Assembly (NCBI RefSeq): GCF_000721495.1
Contig: NZ_JOHY01000076.1
Span: 1 to 36,836 of the forward strand
DNA length: 36,836 bases
Reading direction: 5' to 3'
Origin: Streptomyces sp. NRRL F-5123
GTDB taxonomy: Bacteria > Actinomycetota > Actinomycetes > Streptomycetales > Streptomycetaceae
Part shown: positions 14,196 through 20,981 of the stretch, piece by piece
Layout of the letters: each line of letters starts with the position of its first letter
How positions within the stretch are numbered: the first letter of the stretch is position 1
Made by a program: the position numbers and the translations under genes
Notes under the pieces: generated by a model
What the model was told of the DNA's origin: nothing
What the model saw: the letters and a program-made list of their open reading frames with translations, nothing else
Databases searched by the model: none

Positions 14196-16564
14196 GCACG
14201 TCTTCCGTGGAACGCGCCGACGTCCACTCCGCCGCCGCGATCACCGGCAAGCGGCGGGTCGCCTTCGCCGCGTACGCCGACGCCCGGCGGCTGCCCGGGG
14301 TCCTCGCGCTGCTGCGCAGCCTGGCGCTGAGCAATCCGGGGGTGTGCGAGGACTTCGTCCTGCTGCACGATCCGGTGTTGCCGGACGCCTCGTGGCAGGA
14401 GGTGCGCGCCCTCCACCCGCGGGTGGTCCCGCGGCCCACCGTCGTCGGGGCGCATCCGCTGCTCGCCGTCCTCGAGGTCGACGACTACGACTCCGTCGTC
14501 GCGTTCTGCGCGGACACGGTGGTGACCGGGCCGCTGGCCCCTCTCCTCGCGCTGCGCTCCGCCTCGGCGGCGACCGCCGCACCGGGCGCGCTGGTCCTCC
14601 AGCGGGAGGACCTGATGTCGCTTCGGGCGGCGCTACCCAGCACCCGACCGGGGCACGGGTCGTCACCGACCCAAGGGGGCAGTTCGGCCCTTACCGGACC
14701 ACCGGCCGGTGGTGGGCCGGTCGCGCAGTTCTCCCCCGGCGTTTCGCCTGGGAGGCACCCCCACGCGCCCCTCCGAGGCACGACCCACCCGGACGACGAG
14801 GCGCTCAGCCTCGTACGCAGCGTGCTGGAACTCGCCGAGATCGACGGCGGCGGCCTCGCCCACCTCAGCGAGGTGGAGGCGGGGCCCTCCGCCGAGGAGG
14901 TGCGGGAGGCCTACCTCAAGGCGCCCGGCGTGACGCATCCGGACCTGCTCGTGCACTTCGGGGAGCCGTACGTGCGGCGCACGGGGGACGTGGGGACGGC
15001 GCGGCGGGTGGCCGCGGCGCACATCGGGGCGGGTCGCTACCAGGAGGCCGTCGACACGATGGCCTCCGTCCGGCTCGGGATCGGGGACGCCTGGCCGCAC
15101 GAGGTGTACGGGCACGCGCTCATGAGCGTGTCCCGCTACGCCGAGGCCCGTACGCACCTGCTCGCCGCCACCGCGGCGCCCGACCACGCCGCCCCGGCCT
15201 TCGCGCGGCTCGCGCAGATCGCGTGGGTGCTCGGCGACGACGCCGAGGCCCACCGGCACGCCCTCGCGGGCCTGGACGCGGACCCCACGCACGGGCCCTG
15301 CGAGGAGATGCGGCAGCGGACCGCCGCGTCCCGCGCGGCGGAAGGCGGCGGGGAGCCGGGCGGGGCCGGGAAGCCCGGGAGGCCGGGGCAGCCCGGGGAG
15401 CCGGGCGGGGCCGCCGAGCCCAGCGGGGCCGGGAAGCCGGGCGGGGCCGGGGAGCCCAGCGGGGCCGGGAAGCCCGCGGAGCCCGGGGCTCAGCTCACGC
15501 ACGTCGCCTTCTACATGCCCCACCAGGGCAACGCCGGGGACAAGCTGCTGCCCGAGTCCGTACGGCTCGCCTTCGGGCCGGACACCGGGCCGCGCCGCTG
15601 GAACGCCGTCCACGCGCACCGGCTCTTCGACGAGGCCGCGCTCAAGGAGGCGAACTCCCGGCGGGCGCTGGTCGTCGGCGGCGGCGGGCTCTTCATCCCG
15701 GACACCGCACCGAACGGCAACAGCGCCTGGCAGTGGAACGTCCCCGACGACGTGCTGCGCCGCATCGACGTGCCGGTCATCGTCTACGCGGTCGGCTTCA
15801 ACGCCTTCGACGGCCAGTCCTACCGCGCCCGGCGCTTCGCGGAGGCGCTGCGCACGCTCGTGGAGAAGTCGGCGTTCTTCGGGCTGCGCAACCACGGCTC
15901 CATCGAGAAGGTGCGGGCGATGCTGCCCGCCCATCTGCACGAGCGGGTCCGCTTCCAGCCCTGCCCGACGACCGTGACCCGGCACCTCGTCCCGGGCTGG
16001 ACCGACCCGGCCGAGCGCGAGGACACCGTCCTGCTGAACGCCGCGTACGACCGCGCGGGCCTGCGCTTCGGCCACGACTACGGCCACTTCCTCGCCGAGA
16101 CGGCCGCCGCCGTACGGGCCATCGGCGAGCACGCCGAGGTGCGGTGCGTGGCGCACGCGCAGGCCGACGAGCGGTTCGTCCTCGACCTGCGGCGCGAGCA
16201 CGGCATCTCGCTGCCGGTCGTCCCGATGTACGACTACGACAACCTGCGGATCACGGACGCGTACGCCCGCACCCGGCTGGTCATCGGCATGCGCGGGCAC
16301 GCCGGAATGATCCCGTTCGGCTGCGGCACACCGATCGTCAGCCTCGTCTCGCACCCGAAGATGGCGTACTTCCTGGCGGACATCGACCGCCCCGAGTGGG
16401 GCGTCTCCGTCCACCACCCGCACCTCGGGGCCGTCCTCGCGGAGAAGTCCCGCGCGATCCTCGCCGGGCACGAAGCGGCGGTGGCGGACGTCCACGACCG
16501 GCAGCGCGCGCTGTGGGAGGTCACGCGGTCCAACGCGGAGGAGTTGCGCCGCCTGGTGGAGTGA
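14192..16564 (+). CDS. Multidomain glycan protein: GT8-like, TPR, polysaccharide pyruvyl transferase
   Basis: A 790-aa protein coupled to the GT29-like gene by an ATGA overlap. Residues about 20-135 look like a GT8-type glycosyltransferase (VAFAAYADARRLPGVLALLR) whose DxD site reads CADTVV. Residues about 150-195 are translated from a dispersed repeat (see 14690-14775). Residues about 265-380 are TPR-like. A Gly/Pro collagen-like linker spans about 385-430. The C-terminal 360 residues are a polysaccharide pyruvyl transferase/WcaK domain: FYMPHQGNAGDKLLPE, VVGGGGLFIPD, IGMRGHAGMIPFGCGTP. Such enzymes add ketal pyruvate from PEP or act as related glycan modifiers. The front domain is probably inactive because of the lost Asp and the insertion; the rear domain looks intact. 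Confidence 0.8.
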   Translation: MSTSSVERADVHSAAAITGKRRVAFAAYADARRLPGVLALLRSLALSNPGVCEDFVLLHDPVLPDASWQEVRALHPRVVPRPTVVGAHPLLAVLEVDDYDSVVAFCADTVVTGPLAPLLALRSASAATAAPGALVLQREDLMSLRAALPSTRPGHGSSPTQGGSSALTGPPAGGGPVAQFSPGVSPGRHPHAPLRGTTHPDDEALSLVRSVLELAEIDGGGLAHLSEVEAGPSAEEVREAYLKAPGVTHPDLLVHFGEPYVRRTGDVGTARRVAAAHIGAGRYQEAVDTMASVRLGIGDAWPHEVYGHALMSVSRYAEARTHLLAATAAPDHAAPAFARLAQIAWVLGDDAEAHRHALAGLDADPTHGPCEEMRQRTAASRAAEGGGEPGGAGKPGRPGQPGEPGGAAEPSGAGKPGGAGEPSGAGKPAEPGAQLTHVAFYMPHQGNAGDKLLPESVRLAFGPDTGPRRWNAVHAHRLFDEAALKEANSRRALVVGGGGLFIPDTAPNGNSAWQWNVPDDVLRRIDVPVIVYAVGFNAFDGQSYRARRFAEALRTLVEKSAFFGLRNHGSIEKVRAMLPAHLHERVRFQPCPTTVTRHLVPGWTDPAEREDTVLLNAAYDRAGLRFGHDYGHFLAETAAAVRAIGEHAEVRCVAHAQADERFVLDLRREHGISLPVVPMYDYDNLRITDAYARTRLVIGMRGHAGMIPFGCGTPIVSLVSHPKMAYFLADIDRPEWGVSVHHPHLGAVLAEKSRAILAGHEAAVADVHDRQRALWEVTRSNAEELRRLVE
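14690..14775 (+). repeat. Dispersed palindrome copy B, read in frame inside a gene
   Basis: The core GTCGCGCAGTTCTCCCCCGG followed by CGTTTCGCCTGGGAGGCACC matches copy A at 12610-12690 and the well-known Streptomyces GCGCAGTTC-type intergenic repeat. It lies inside the GT8-like portion of the pyruvyl-transferase gene, without stops, and encodes the low-complexity run PPAGGGPVAQFSPGVSPGRH. The upstream part (from about 14640, including CCAAGGGGGCAGTTC) may belong to the same insertion. Confidence 0.7.
15346..15490 (+). repeat. Collagen-like Gly-X-Y coding repeat
   Basis: Imperfect repeats of GGCGGGGCCGGGAAGCC and GGGGAGCC units encode a linker of GAGKPG, GEPGG and EPSGAGKPG blocks joining the TPR and pyruvyl-transferase parts. 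Such repeats are prone to slippage, so length variation between strains is expected. Confidence 0.75.
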
Positions 16565-16626
16565 GTCCGCGCGCGGGTCCGGGCACCCGGCGGCGGAGCC
16601 GCAGAACCGGACGTATCGTGACGAAC

Positions 16627-18030
16627 ATGTCACTGCACAAGGGCTCGGGCTCCGACCGCCCCGTCTCCGTCAACCCCTTCTTCCTCGGGGACGCCGACCC
16701 CGTCGGCAGCATGGCGTCGGCGCCGCCCAAGCACCGGCTCGCCGACGGGGCGATGTCGCCGCACGCCGCCTACCAGCTCGTGCACGACGAGCTGATGCTC
16801 GACGGCAACTCGCGGCTGAACCTCGCGACCTTCGTGACGACGTGGATGGAGCCGCAGGCCGACGTCCTGATGGCCGAATGTTTCGACAAGAACATGATCG
16901 ACAAGGACGAGTACCCGCGGACGGCCGAGCTGGAGCGGCGGTGCGTGTCGATGCTCGCCGCGCTGTGGAACGCGCCCGACCCGGGGGCGGCCGTCGGGTG
17001 CTCGACGACCGGGTCGTCGGAGGCGTGCATGCTCGCCGGCATGGCGCTGAAGCGGCGGTGGACCAAGCGCACCAAGGGCTACCCGGGGTCGGCGCGGCCG
17101 AACCTGGTGATGGGCGCCAACGTCCAGGTGTGCTGGGAGAAGTTCTGCAACTTCTGGGAGGTCGAGGCGCGCCTCGCGCCCATGAGCGGCGACCGGCTGC
17201 ACCTGGACGCGGACTCCGCGCTCGCGCTGTGCGACGAGAACACGATCGGCGTCGTCGCCGTCCTGGGCTCGACGTTCGACGGGTCGTACGAGCCGGTCGC
17301 CGAGATCTGCGCGGCGCTCGACGCCTACGAGGAGCGCACCGGAGTGCACATCCCCGTGCACGTGGACGGCGCCTCGGGCGCCATGATCGCACCCTTCCTC
17401 GACGAGGACCTCGTGTGGGACTTCCGGCTGCCGCGGGTCGCCTCGATCAACACCTCGGGGCACAAGTACGGGCTGGTCTACCCCGGCGTCGGCTGGGCGC
17501 TGTGGCGGGACGCCGACGCACTGCCGGAGGAGCTGGTCTTCCGCGTCAACTACCTCGGCGGCGACATGCCGACCTTCGCGCTGAACTTCTCGCGGCCCGG
17601 CGCGCAGGTGGTCGCGCAGTACTACACCTTCCTGCGGCTCGGACGGGAGGGCTACCGGGCGGTGCAGCAGACCAGCCGGGACGTCGCGGGCTCGCTGTCC
17701 TCGCGGATCGCCGAGCTGGAGGAATTCCGGCTGGTCACGCGGGGCGACCAGCTGCCGGTCTTCGCGTTCACGACCGCGCCGGACGTCACGTCCTTCGACG
17801 TCTTCGACATCTCCCGGCGGCTGCGCCAGCACGGCTGGCTCGTCCCGGCGTACACCTACCCCGCGGACCGGGAGGACCTGGCCGTGCTGCGGATCGTGTG
17901 CCGCAACGGCTTCTCCGAGGACCTCTCCGACCTGCTGATGGACGACCTGCGGCAGCTGATGCCGTCCCTGCACAAGCAGCCGCACCCGCTGCACGGCCCC
18001 AGCTCGGTGGCGACCGCCTTCCACCACTGA
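16627..18030 (+). CDS. gadB: Glutamate decarboxylase
   Basis: A 467-aa PLP-dependent decarboxylase that converts glutamate to GABA and CO2, consuming a proton. The PLP lysine lies in SINTSGHKYGLVYPGVGW. Other signatures are GCSTTGSSEACMLAGMALKR, VHVDGASGAMIAPF and NFSRPGAQVVAQYY, all in the order and spacing of bacterial GadB, and the length matches. ATG 16627 is chosen; an in-frame GTG at 16618 would add three residues and cannot be excluded, since neither has a strong SD. No GABA antiporter is adjacent, so a role in GABA supply, pH homeostasis or nitrogen metabolism remains open. Confidence 0.95.
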   Translation: MSLHKGSGSDRPVSVNPFFLGDADPVGSMASAPPKHRLADGAMSPHAAYQLVHDELMLDGNSRLNLATFVTTWMEPQADVLMAECFDKNMIDKDEYPRTAELERRCVSMLAALWNAPDPGAAVGCSTTGSSEACMLAGMALKRRWTKRTKGYPGSARPNLVMGANVQVCWEKFCNFWEVEARLAPMSGDRLHLDADSALALCDENTIGVVAVLGSTFDGSYEPVAEICAALDAYEERTGVHIPVHVDGASGAMIAPFLDEDLVWDFRLPRVASINTSGHKYGLVYPGVGWALWRDADALPEELVFRVNYLGGDMPTFALNFSRPGAQVVAQYYTFLRLGREGYRAVQQTSRDVAGSLSSRIAELEEFRLVTRGDQLPVFAFTTAPDVTSFDVFDISRRLRQHGWLVPAYTYPADREDLAVLRIVCRNGFSEDLSDLLMDDLRQLMPSLHKQPHPLHGPSSVATAFHH

Positions 18031-18038
18031 CCCCGCAG

Positions 18039-18106
18039 CCCTGCGCCCTGTTCACCACCCCGCGCCGGGCCCTACCCTGCGCGGAACGGTCCGGGGCGCA
18101 GGGGGG
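18039..18106 (+). promoter_or_regulatory. Possible two-state hairpin over the ribosome site of the next gene
   Basis: CCCTGCGC occurs twice (18039-18046 and 18075-18082), and both are exactly complementary to GCGCAGGG at 18096-18103. That right arm runs into the G-rich ribosome site at 18100-18106, before ATG 18116. The distal pairing extends to 10 bp (CCCTGCGCCC with GGGCGCAGGG). Either left arm could mask part of the SD; in addition the structure could act as the terminator of the decarboxylase gene. Confidence 0.4.
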
Positions 18107-18115
18107 AAACAGGGC

Positions 18116-18826
18116 ATGGAGCCTTCATCGTTAGCGGCAGCGGCGCTGCGGGTGGTGACCGGCACCGCGCCGGTCACCGCGGAGCGGCGGACGGCCGTGC
18201 AGGAGCTGGTCTGGGCGCGGCTGGGCGGCAGCGCCCTCGGGGCGTCGGCGCTGGCCCGCTTCCACCAGCAGCCGGGTGAGGGGGCGGCGGGCATCGTGGA
18301 GTCCGTCCTCGCCGACGAGCTGCGCACGGACCCGGCGTTCGCCGCCCGGCTGACCGCAGCCGTCCGCCCCGACCCGGTACCCGCACCGCCTACGCCGCCC
18401 GCACCGCCGCCGCCGCCTGCGCACAAGCCCGCCGCGCCCCCGCCGAGGCCCGCCGTTCCCCCACGCGCCACTGCCTCCGCCTCGCGCGCCCCGCGCGCCA
18501 CGGTGACCGTCGCGCCGACGCCCGTCCTGAACCCGGCCGGGACGCGCAAGGTGCTGCTGCTGGGCTTCCCCCAGGCCTTCGCGTGCTACGCCTCTTTCAA
18601 CGCCCTCGTGAACGCGGACTCGTCGCACTGGGAGCTGCTCTACTCCCTGCTCCTGCTCGGCTCGATCGCCATGGCCGGATACGGCCTCCGGCTCGGCACC
18701 CGCCTCCTCCGGCAGGGCGGCCGCGGCGGGGTCCTCGTCACCGCCGTGCTGATCGACCTGGTCGTGCTGGTCGGCCTGCTGGTGGGCCTGGCGCAGTGGC
18801 TCAAGGCCCTGAACGGTTTGAACTAG
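18116..18826 (+). CDS. Proline-rich small membrane protein, function unknown
   Basis: A 236-aa protein I cannot assign to a named family. Residues 1-85 are a helical, soluble Ala/Arg-rich domain (TAERRTAVQELVWARLGG). Residues about 86-135 are a Pro/Ala linker with runs such as PAPPTPPAPPPPPAHKP. The C-terminal 95 residues hold about three hydrophobic helices (LLLGFPQAFACYASFNALV, LLYSLLLLGSIAMAGYGL, VLVTAVLIDLVVLVGLLVGL). ATG 18116 follows a GGGGGGAAA ribosome site that may be masked by a hairpin. Its stop codon overlaps that of the convergent phosphatase gene within a shared CTAG. It may be a small membrane adaptor with a cytoplasmic head. Confidence 0.8.
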   Translation: MEPSSLAAAALRVVTGTAPVTAERRTAVQELVWARLGGSALGASALARFHQQPGEGAAGIVESVLADELRTDPAFAARLTAAVRPDPVPAPPTPPAPPPPPAHKPAAPPPRPAVPPRATASASRAPRATVTVAPTPVLNPAGTRKVLLLGFPQAFACYASFNALVNADSSHWELLYSLLLLGSIAMAGYGLRLGTRLLRQGGRGGVLVTAVLIDLVVLVGLLVGLAQWLKALNGLN

Positions 18827-19902
18827 TCCCGGCGCACCGCGAGCATCGCGCGGTCGTCCGTGTCGCTGGGGCTGTGCGCGGTCCAGACGGCCAGGTCCGC
18901 GCGCAGGGCGTCGACGACGGCGTGGGGGGTGGGAAGGGGGCCGAGGGCGGGGAGGCGGGAGGCGGGGTCGTAGAAGGTGCCGTGGCGGTCGCGGGATTCG
19001 GTCACGCCGTCGGTGACGAGGAGCAGGGTCGCGCCGCGCGGGACGTCCGTCTCGTCGGGGGCGGAACGGACGCCGCCCAGGCCCTGCATGCCGAAGGGCA
19101 GGTCGGGGGTGGTGGGCTCCAGGGTGCGGACCTCGCCGTCCGCGGTGATGAGGTACGGCGGCGGGTGGCCGCGGTTGACCAGGCGCAGGGTGGCGCAGTC
19201 GGGGGTGTACTCGGCGAGCAGGCCGGTCGTGAAGCCCTCGAACCGGGTCTCGTCGCCGCCCTGCTCCTTGTGCCGGTCGAGTGCGCGGTCGAGGCGGTCG
19301 GCGAGCCGGAGCAGGTCGGGCTCGTCGTCGGCCGCCTCGCGGAAGGCCCCGAGCAGCACAGCCACCGCGCCGACCGCGCCCATGCCCTTGCCGCGCACGT
19401 CGCCGATGAGCAGGCGGATGCCGAACGGGGTCTCCTGGGCGGCGTAGACGTCGCCGCCGATCCGCGCCTCGTGGGCGGCCGCGTCGTAGCGGGCGGCGAT
19501 GCCGAGCGGGCCGATACGGGTCGGCGGGGCGGGCATCAGGGCGCGCTGGGCGGCCTCGGAGACGCCGCGGACGGTGGCCAGCCGCCGCCCGTAGCGCTCC
19601 AGGGCGCGGTTGACGCCGACGGCCACGGCCACGGCCACCACGACGGTGATGACGTTCGCGATGCCGCGGTGGTCGCCGATCTGGCCCTCGCCGACCGTCA
19701 GCAGGACGATGGCGGCGACGGCGAACAGGCAGGTCACGACGGTGGCACGGAGCCCCTGGGTGGCCCCGGCGAGGACGCAGGCGGTGGCGAAGAACGGGTC
19801 GCCGGTGTACTGCACGGGCGTGACCGCGTCGAAGACCAACCCGCCGAGCAGCAGCGCTCCGGGAAGCCAGCGCACGACGGGGGCCGACCACGACGACGTC
19901 AC
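18823..19902 (-). CDS. Membrane-anchored SpoIIE-type PP2C phosphatase
   Basis: A 359-aa protein. The first 110 residues contain about four membrane helices (WLPGALLLGGLVFDAVTPV, ATVVTCLFAVAAIVLLTVG, IANVITVVVAVAVAVGVN). The rest is a PP2C/SpoIIE domain: ARYDAAAHEARIGGDVYAAQ carries the metal-binding GGD, followed by IGDVRGKGMGAVGAVAVLLG, RLVNRGHPPPYLI and LLLVTDGVTESRD. Such phosphatases dephosphorylate anti-sigma-antagonist proteins in streptomycete stress networks; the RsbW-like ATPase at 6088 is in the same class of network but is not linked here. GTG 19902 is preferred; GTG 19911 is possible, and the longer open frame from 20037 lacks similarity. It ends in a CTAG shared with the facing gene. 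Confidence 0.88.
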   Translation of the reverse strand: MTSSWSAPVVRWLPGALLLGGLVFDAVTPVQYTGDPFFATACVLAGATQGLRATVVTCLFAVAAIVLLTVGEGQIGDHRGIANVITVVVAVAVAVGVNRALERYGRRLATVRGVSEAAQRALMPAPPTRIGPLGIAARYDAAAHEARIGGDVYAAQETPFGIRLLIGDVRGKGMGAVGAVAVLLGAFREAADDEPDLLRLADRLDRALDRHKEQGGDETRFEGFTTGLLAEYTPDCATLRLVNRGHPPPYLITADGEVRTLEPTTPDLPFGMQGLGGVRSAPDETDVPRGATLLLVTDGVTESRDRHGTFYDPASRLPALGPLPTPHAVVDALRADLAVWTAHSPSDTDDRAMLAVRRD

Positions 19903-20054
19903 GGTGTCCACTTTATGCGGATTCCCGGCCCGCTCGCCCGGGACGCCGCCCGCACATCGACCGGGCACCGCCGCGCATCGACCGCCGTGCGGTCCCGCCG
20001 GGCATGCGGCACGGTGGAAGGGCACCGCGAACCCCAACGAAGGGCAGTTCCGCC

Positions 20055-20270
20055 ATGGCCGAGCACACGTACCGCGTCACGGAGATCGTCGGCACCTCGA
20101 AGGACGGCGTCGACGCCGCCGTGCGCAACGGCATCGCGCGCGCCGCGCAGACGCTGCGCGACCTCGACTGGTTCGAGGTGACGCAGATCCGCGGGCACAT
20201 CGAGAACGGCGAGATCGAGCACTACCAGGTGGGCCTGAAGGTCGGCTTCCGCCTGGAGGACGCGGACTGA
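20055..20270 (+). CDS. Dodecin family flavin-storage protein
   Basis: A 71-aa dodecin. These proteins form hollow dodecamers that store flavins or, in some bacteria, coenzyme A. The pattern TYRVTEIVGTSKDGVDAAVR, then LDWFEVTQIRGHIENGEIEH and YQVGLKVGFRLED is nearly canonical, including the Trp that stacks on the flavin ring. ATG 20055 follows AAGGG. The gene stands alone, transcribed away from the phosphatase gene, followed by a short tandem repeat region. Confidence 0.95.
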   Translation: MAEHTYRVTEIVGTSKDGVDAAVRNGIARAAQTLRDLDWFEVTQIRGHIENGEIEHYQVGLKVGFRLEDAD

Positions 20271-20275
20271 CACAT

Positions 20276-20340
20276 CCCCGCACGGCCCCTCGCGCGGCCC
20301 CGTACGGCCCCCGCGCGGACCCCGTACGCCCCTCACCGGG
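20276..20340. repeat. 22-bp intergenic tandem repeat
   Basis: Units beginning CCCCGCACGGCCCCTCGCGC (20276) and CCCCGTACGGCCCCCGCGCG (20298) repeat with a 22-bp period, with a partial third unit CCCCGTACGCCCCT at 20320. A single CCCCGTACGGCCC recurs near 20375. This is downstream of the dodecin gene and has no evident function. Confidence 0.6.
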
Positions 20341-20423
20341 GCCCGCGCGGCGGCGAAACGCCCGCATGGCGCATCCCCGTACGGCCCAGCCTTCCTCGCA
20401 TTGTCGGACCGGTCGTCAGATCA

Positions 20424-20434
20424 TGATGTCATCA
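20424..20434. promoter_or_regulatory. Palindrome upstream of the DUF7144-type gene
   Basis: TGATGTCATCA (20424-20434) is a perfect palindrome around a central T, in a patch of unusually low GC about 80 nt before the ATG of the 4-TM protein. Such symmetry suggests an operator. No regulator is identified. Confidence 0.35.
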
Positions 20435-20513
20435 AGGCGGGTTTTGTACGGTTCTGGCCGGATATCGCATGATCGCACGATCCCGCCGTCCGTCCACGGA
20501 CCCGGGAGCCGCC

Positions 20514-20981
20514 ATGAGCCAAGCAACCCCCGCACCGCAGCCGCCGCCCCCGGGCCGTTCGGGGCGGCGGCGCGACGACGAACGCAACTCCTGGGCAGCC
20601 GCCGGTACGGTCTTCGCCGGCATCCTCCTGCTGGTCGGCGGCGTGCTGGCGATCCTGGAGGGCGTCGTCGGCATCGGGCACGACGCCGTCTACATCGTCA
20701 CGCGCGGTGACTACGTCTACAAGTTCAGCGTGCGCGCATGGGGCTGGATCCACCTGATCCTGGGGATCGTCGCGGTGTTCGTCGCGCTCCTGATCCTGCG
20801 CGGCGCGACCTGGGCGAAATACCTCGGCATCGGGATCGCCGCCCTCAACATGATCGCGAACTTCATGTTCCTGCCCTACCAGCCCGTGTGGGCGATCATC
20901 ATGATCGCGGTCGACATCTTCGTCATCTGGTCGCTGGCCACCTACCGGTCCGCGCCGAGCTGGCCCGGGGAGCAGCGGTGA
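20514..20981 (+). CDS. DUF7144-like four-helix membrane protein
   Basis: A 155-aa inner-membrane protein. After about 30 polar, Pro-rich residues it has four helices (AGTVFAGILLLVGGVLAIL; HLILGIVAVFVALLIL; AKYLGIGIAALNMIANFMF; VWAIIMIAVDIFVIWSLAT), with the conserved loop YVYKFSVRAWGWIH between helices 1 and 2. This matches the actinobacterial DUF7144 family of unknown function. ATG 20514 follows GGGAG at good spacing; an ATG at 20469 is less likely. Its TGA overlaps the GTG of the actin-like gene by 4 nt, implying translational coupling and possibly a joint membrane role. Confidence 0.87.
   Translation: MSQATPAPQPPPPGRSGRRRDDERNSWAAAGTVFAGILLLVGGVLAILEGVVGIGHDAVYIVTRGDYVYKFSVRAWGWIHLILGIVAVFVALLILRGATWAKYLGIGIAALNMIANFMFLPYQPVWAIIMIAVDIFVIWSLATYRSAPSWPGEQR

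Noticed and set aside
14344..16626. Long Arg/Ala-rich plus-strand frame upstream of and continuous with glutamate decarboxylase
   Set aside because: The sequence before 16618 is a frame-shifted shadow of the pyruvyl-transferase gene; decarboxylase similarity begins at the chosen start.
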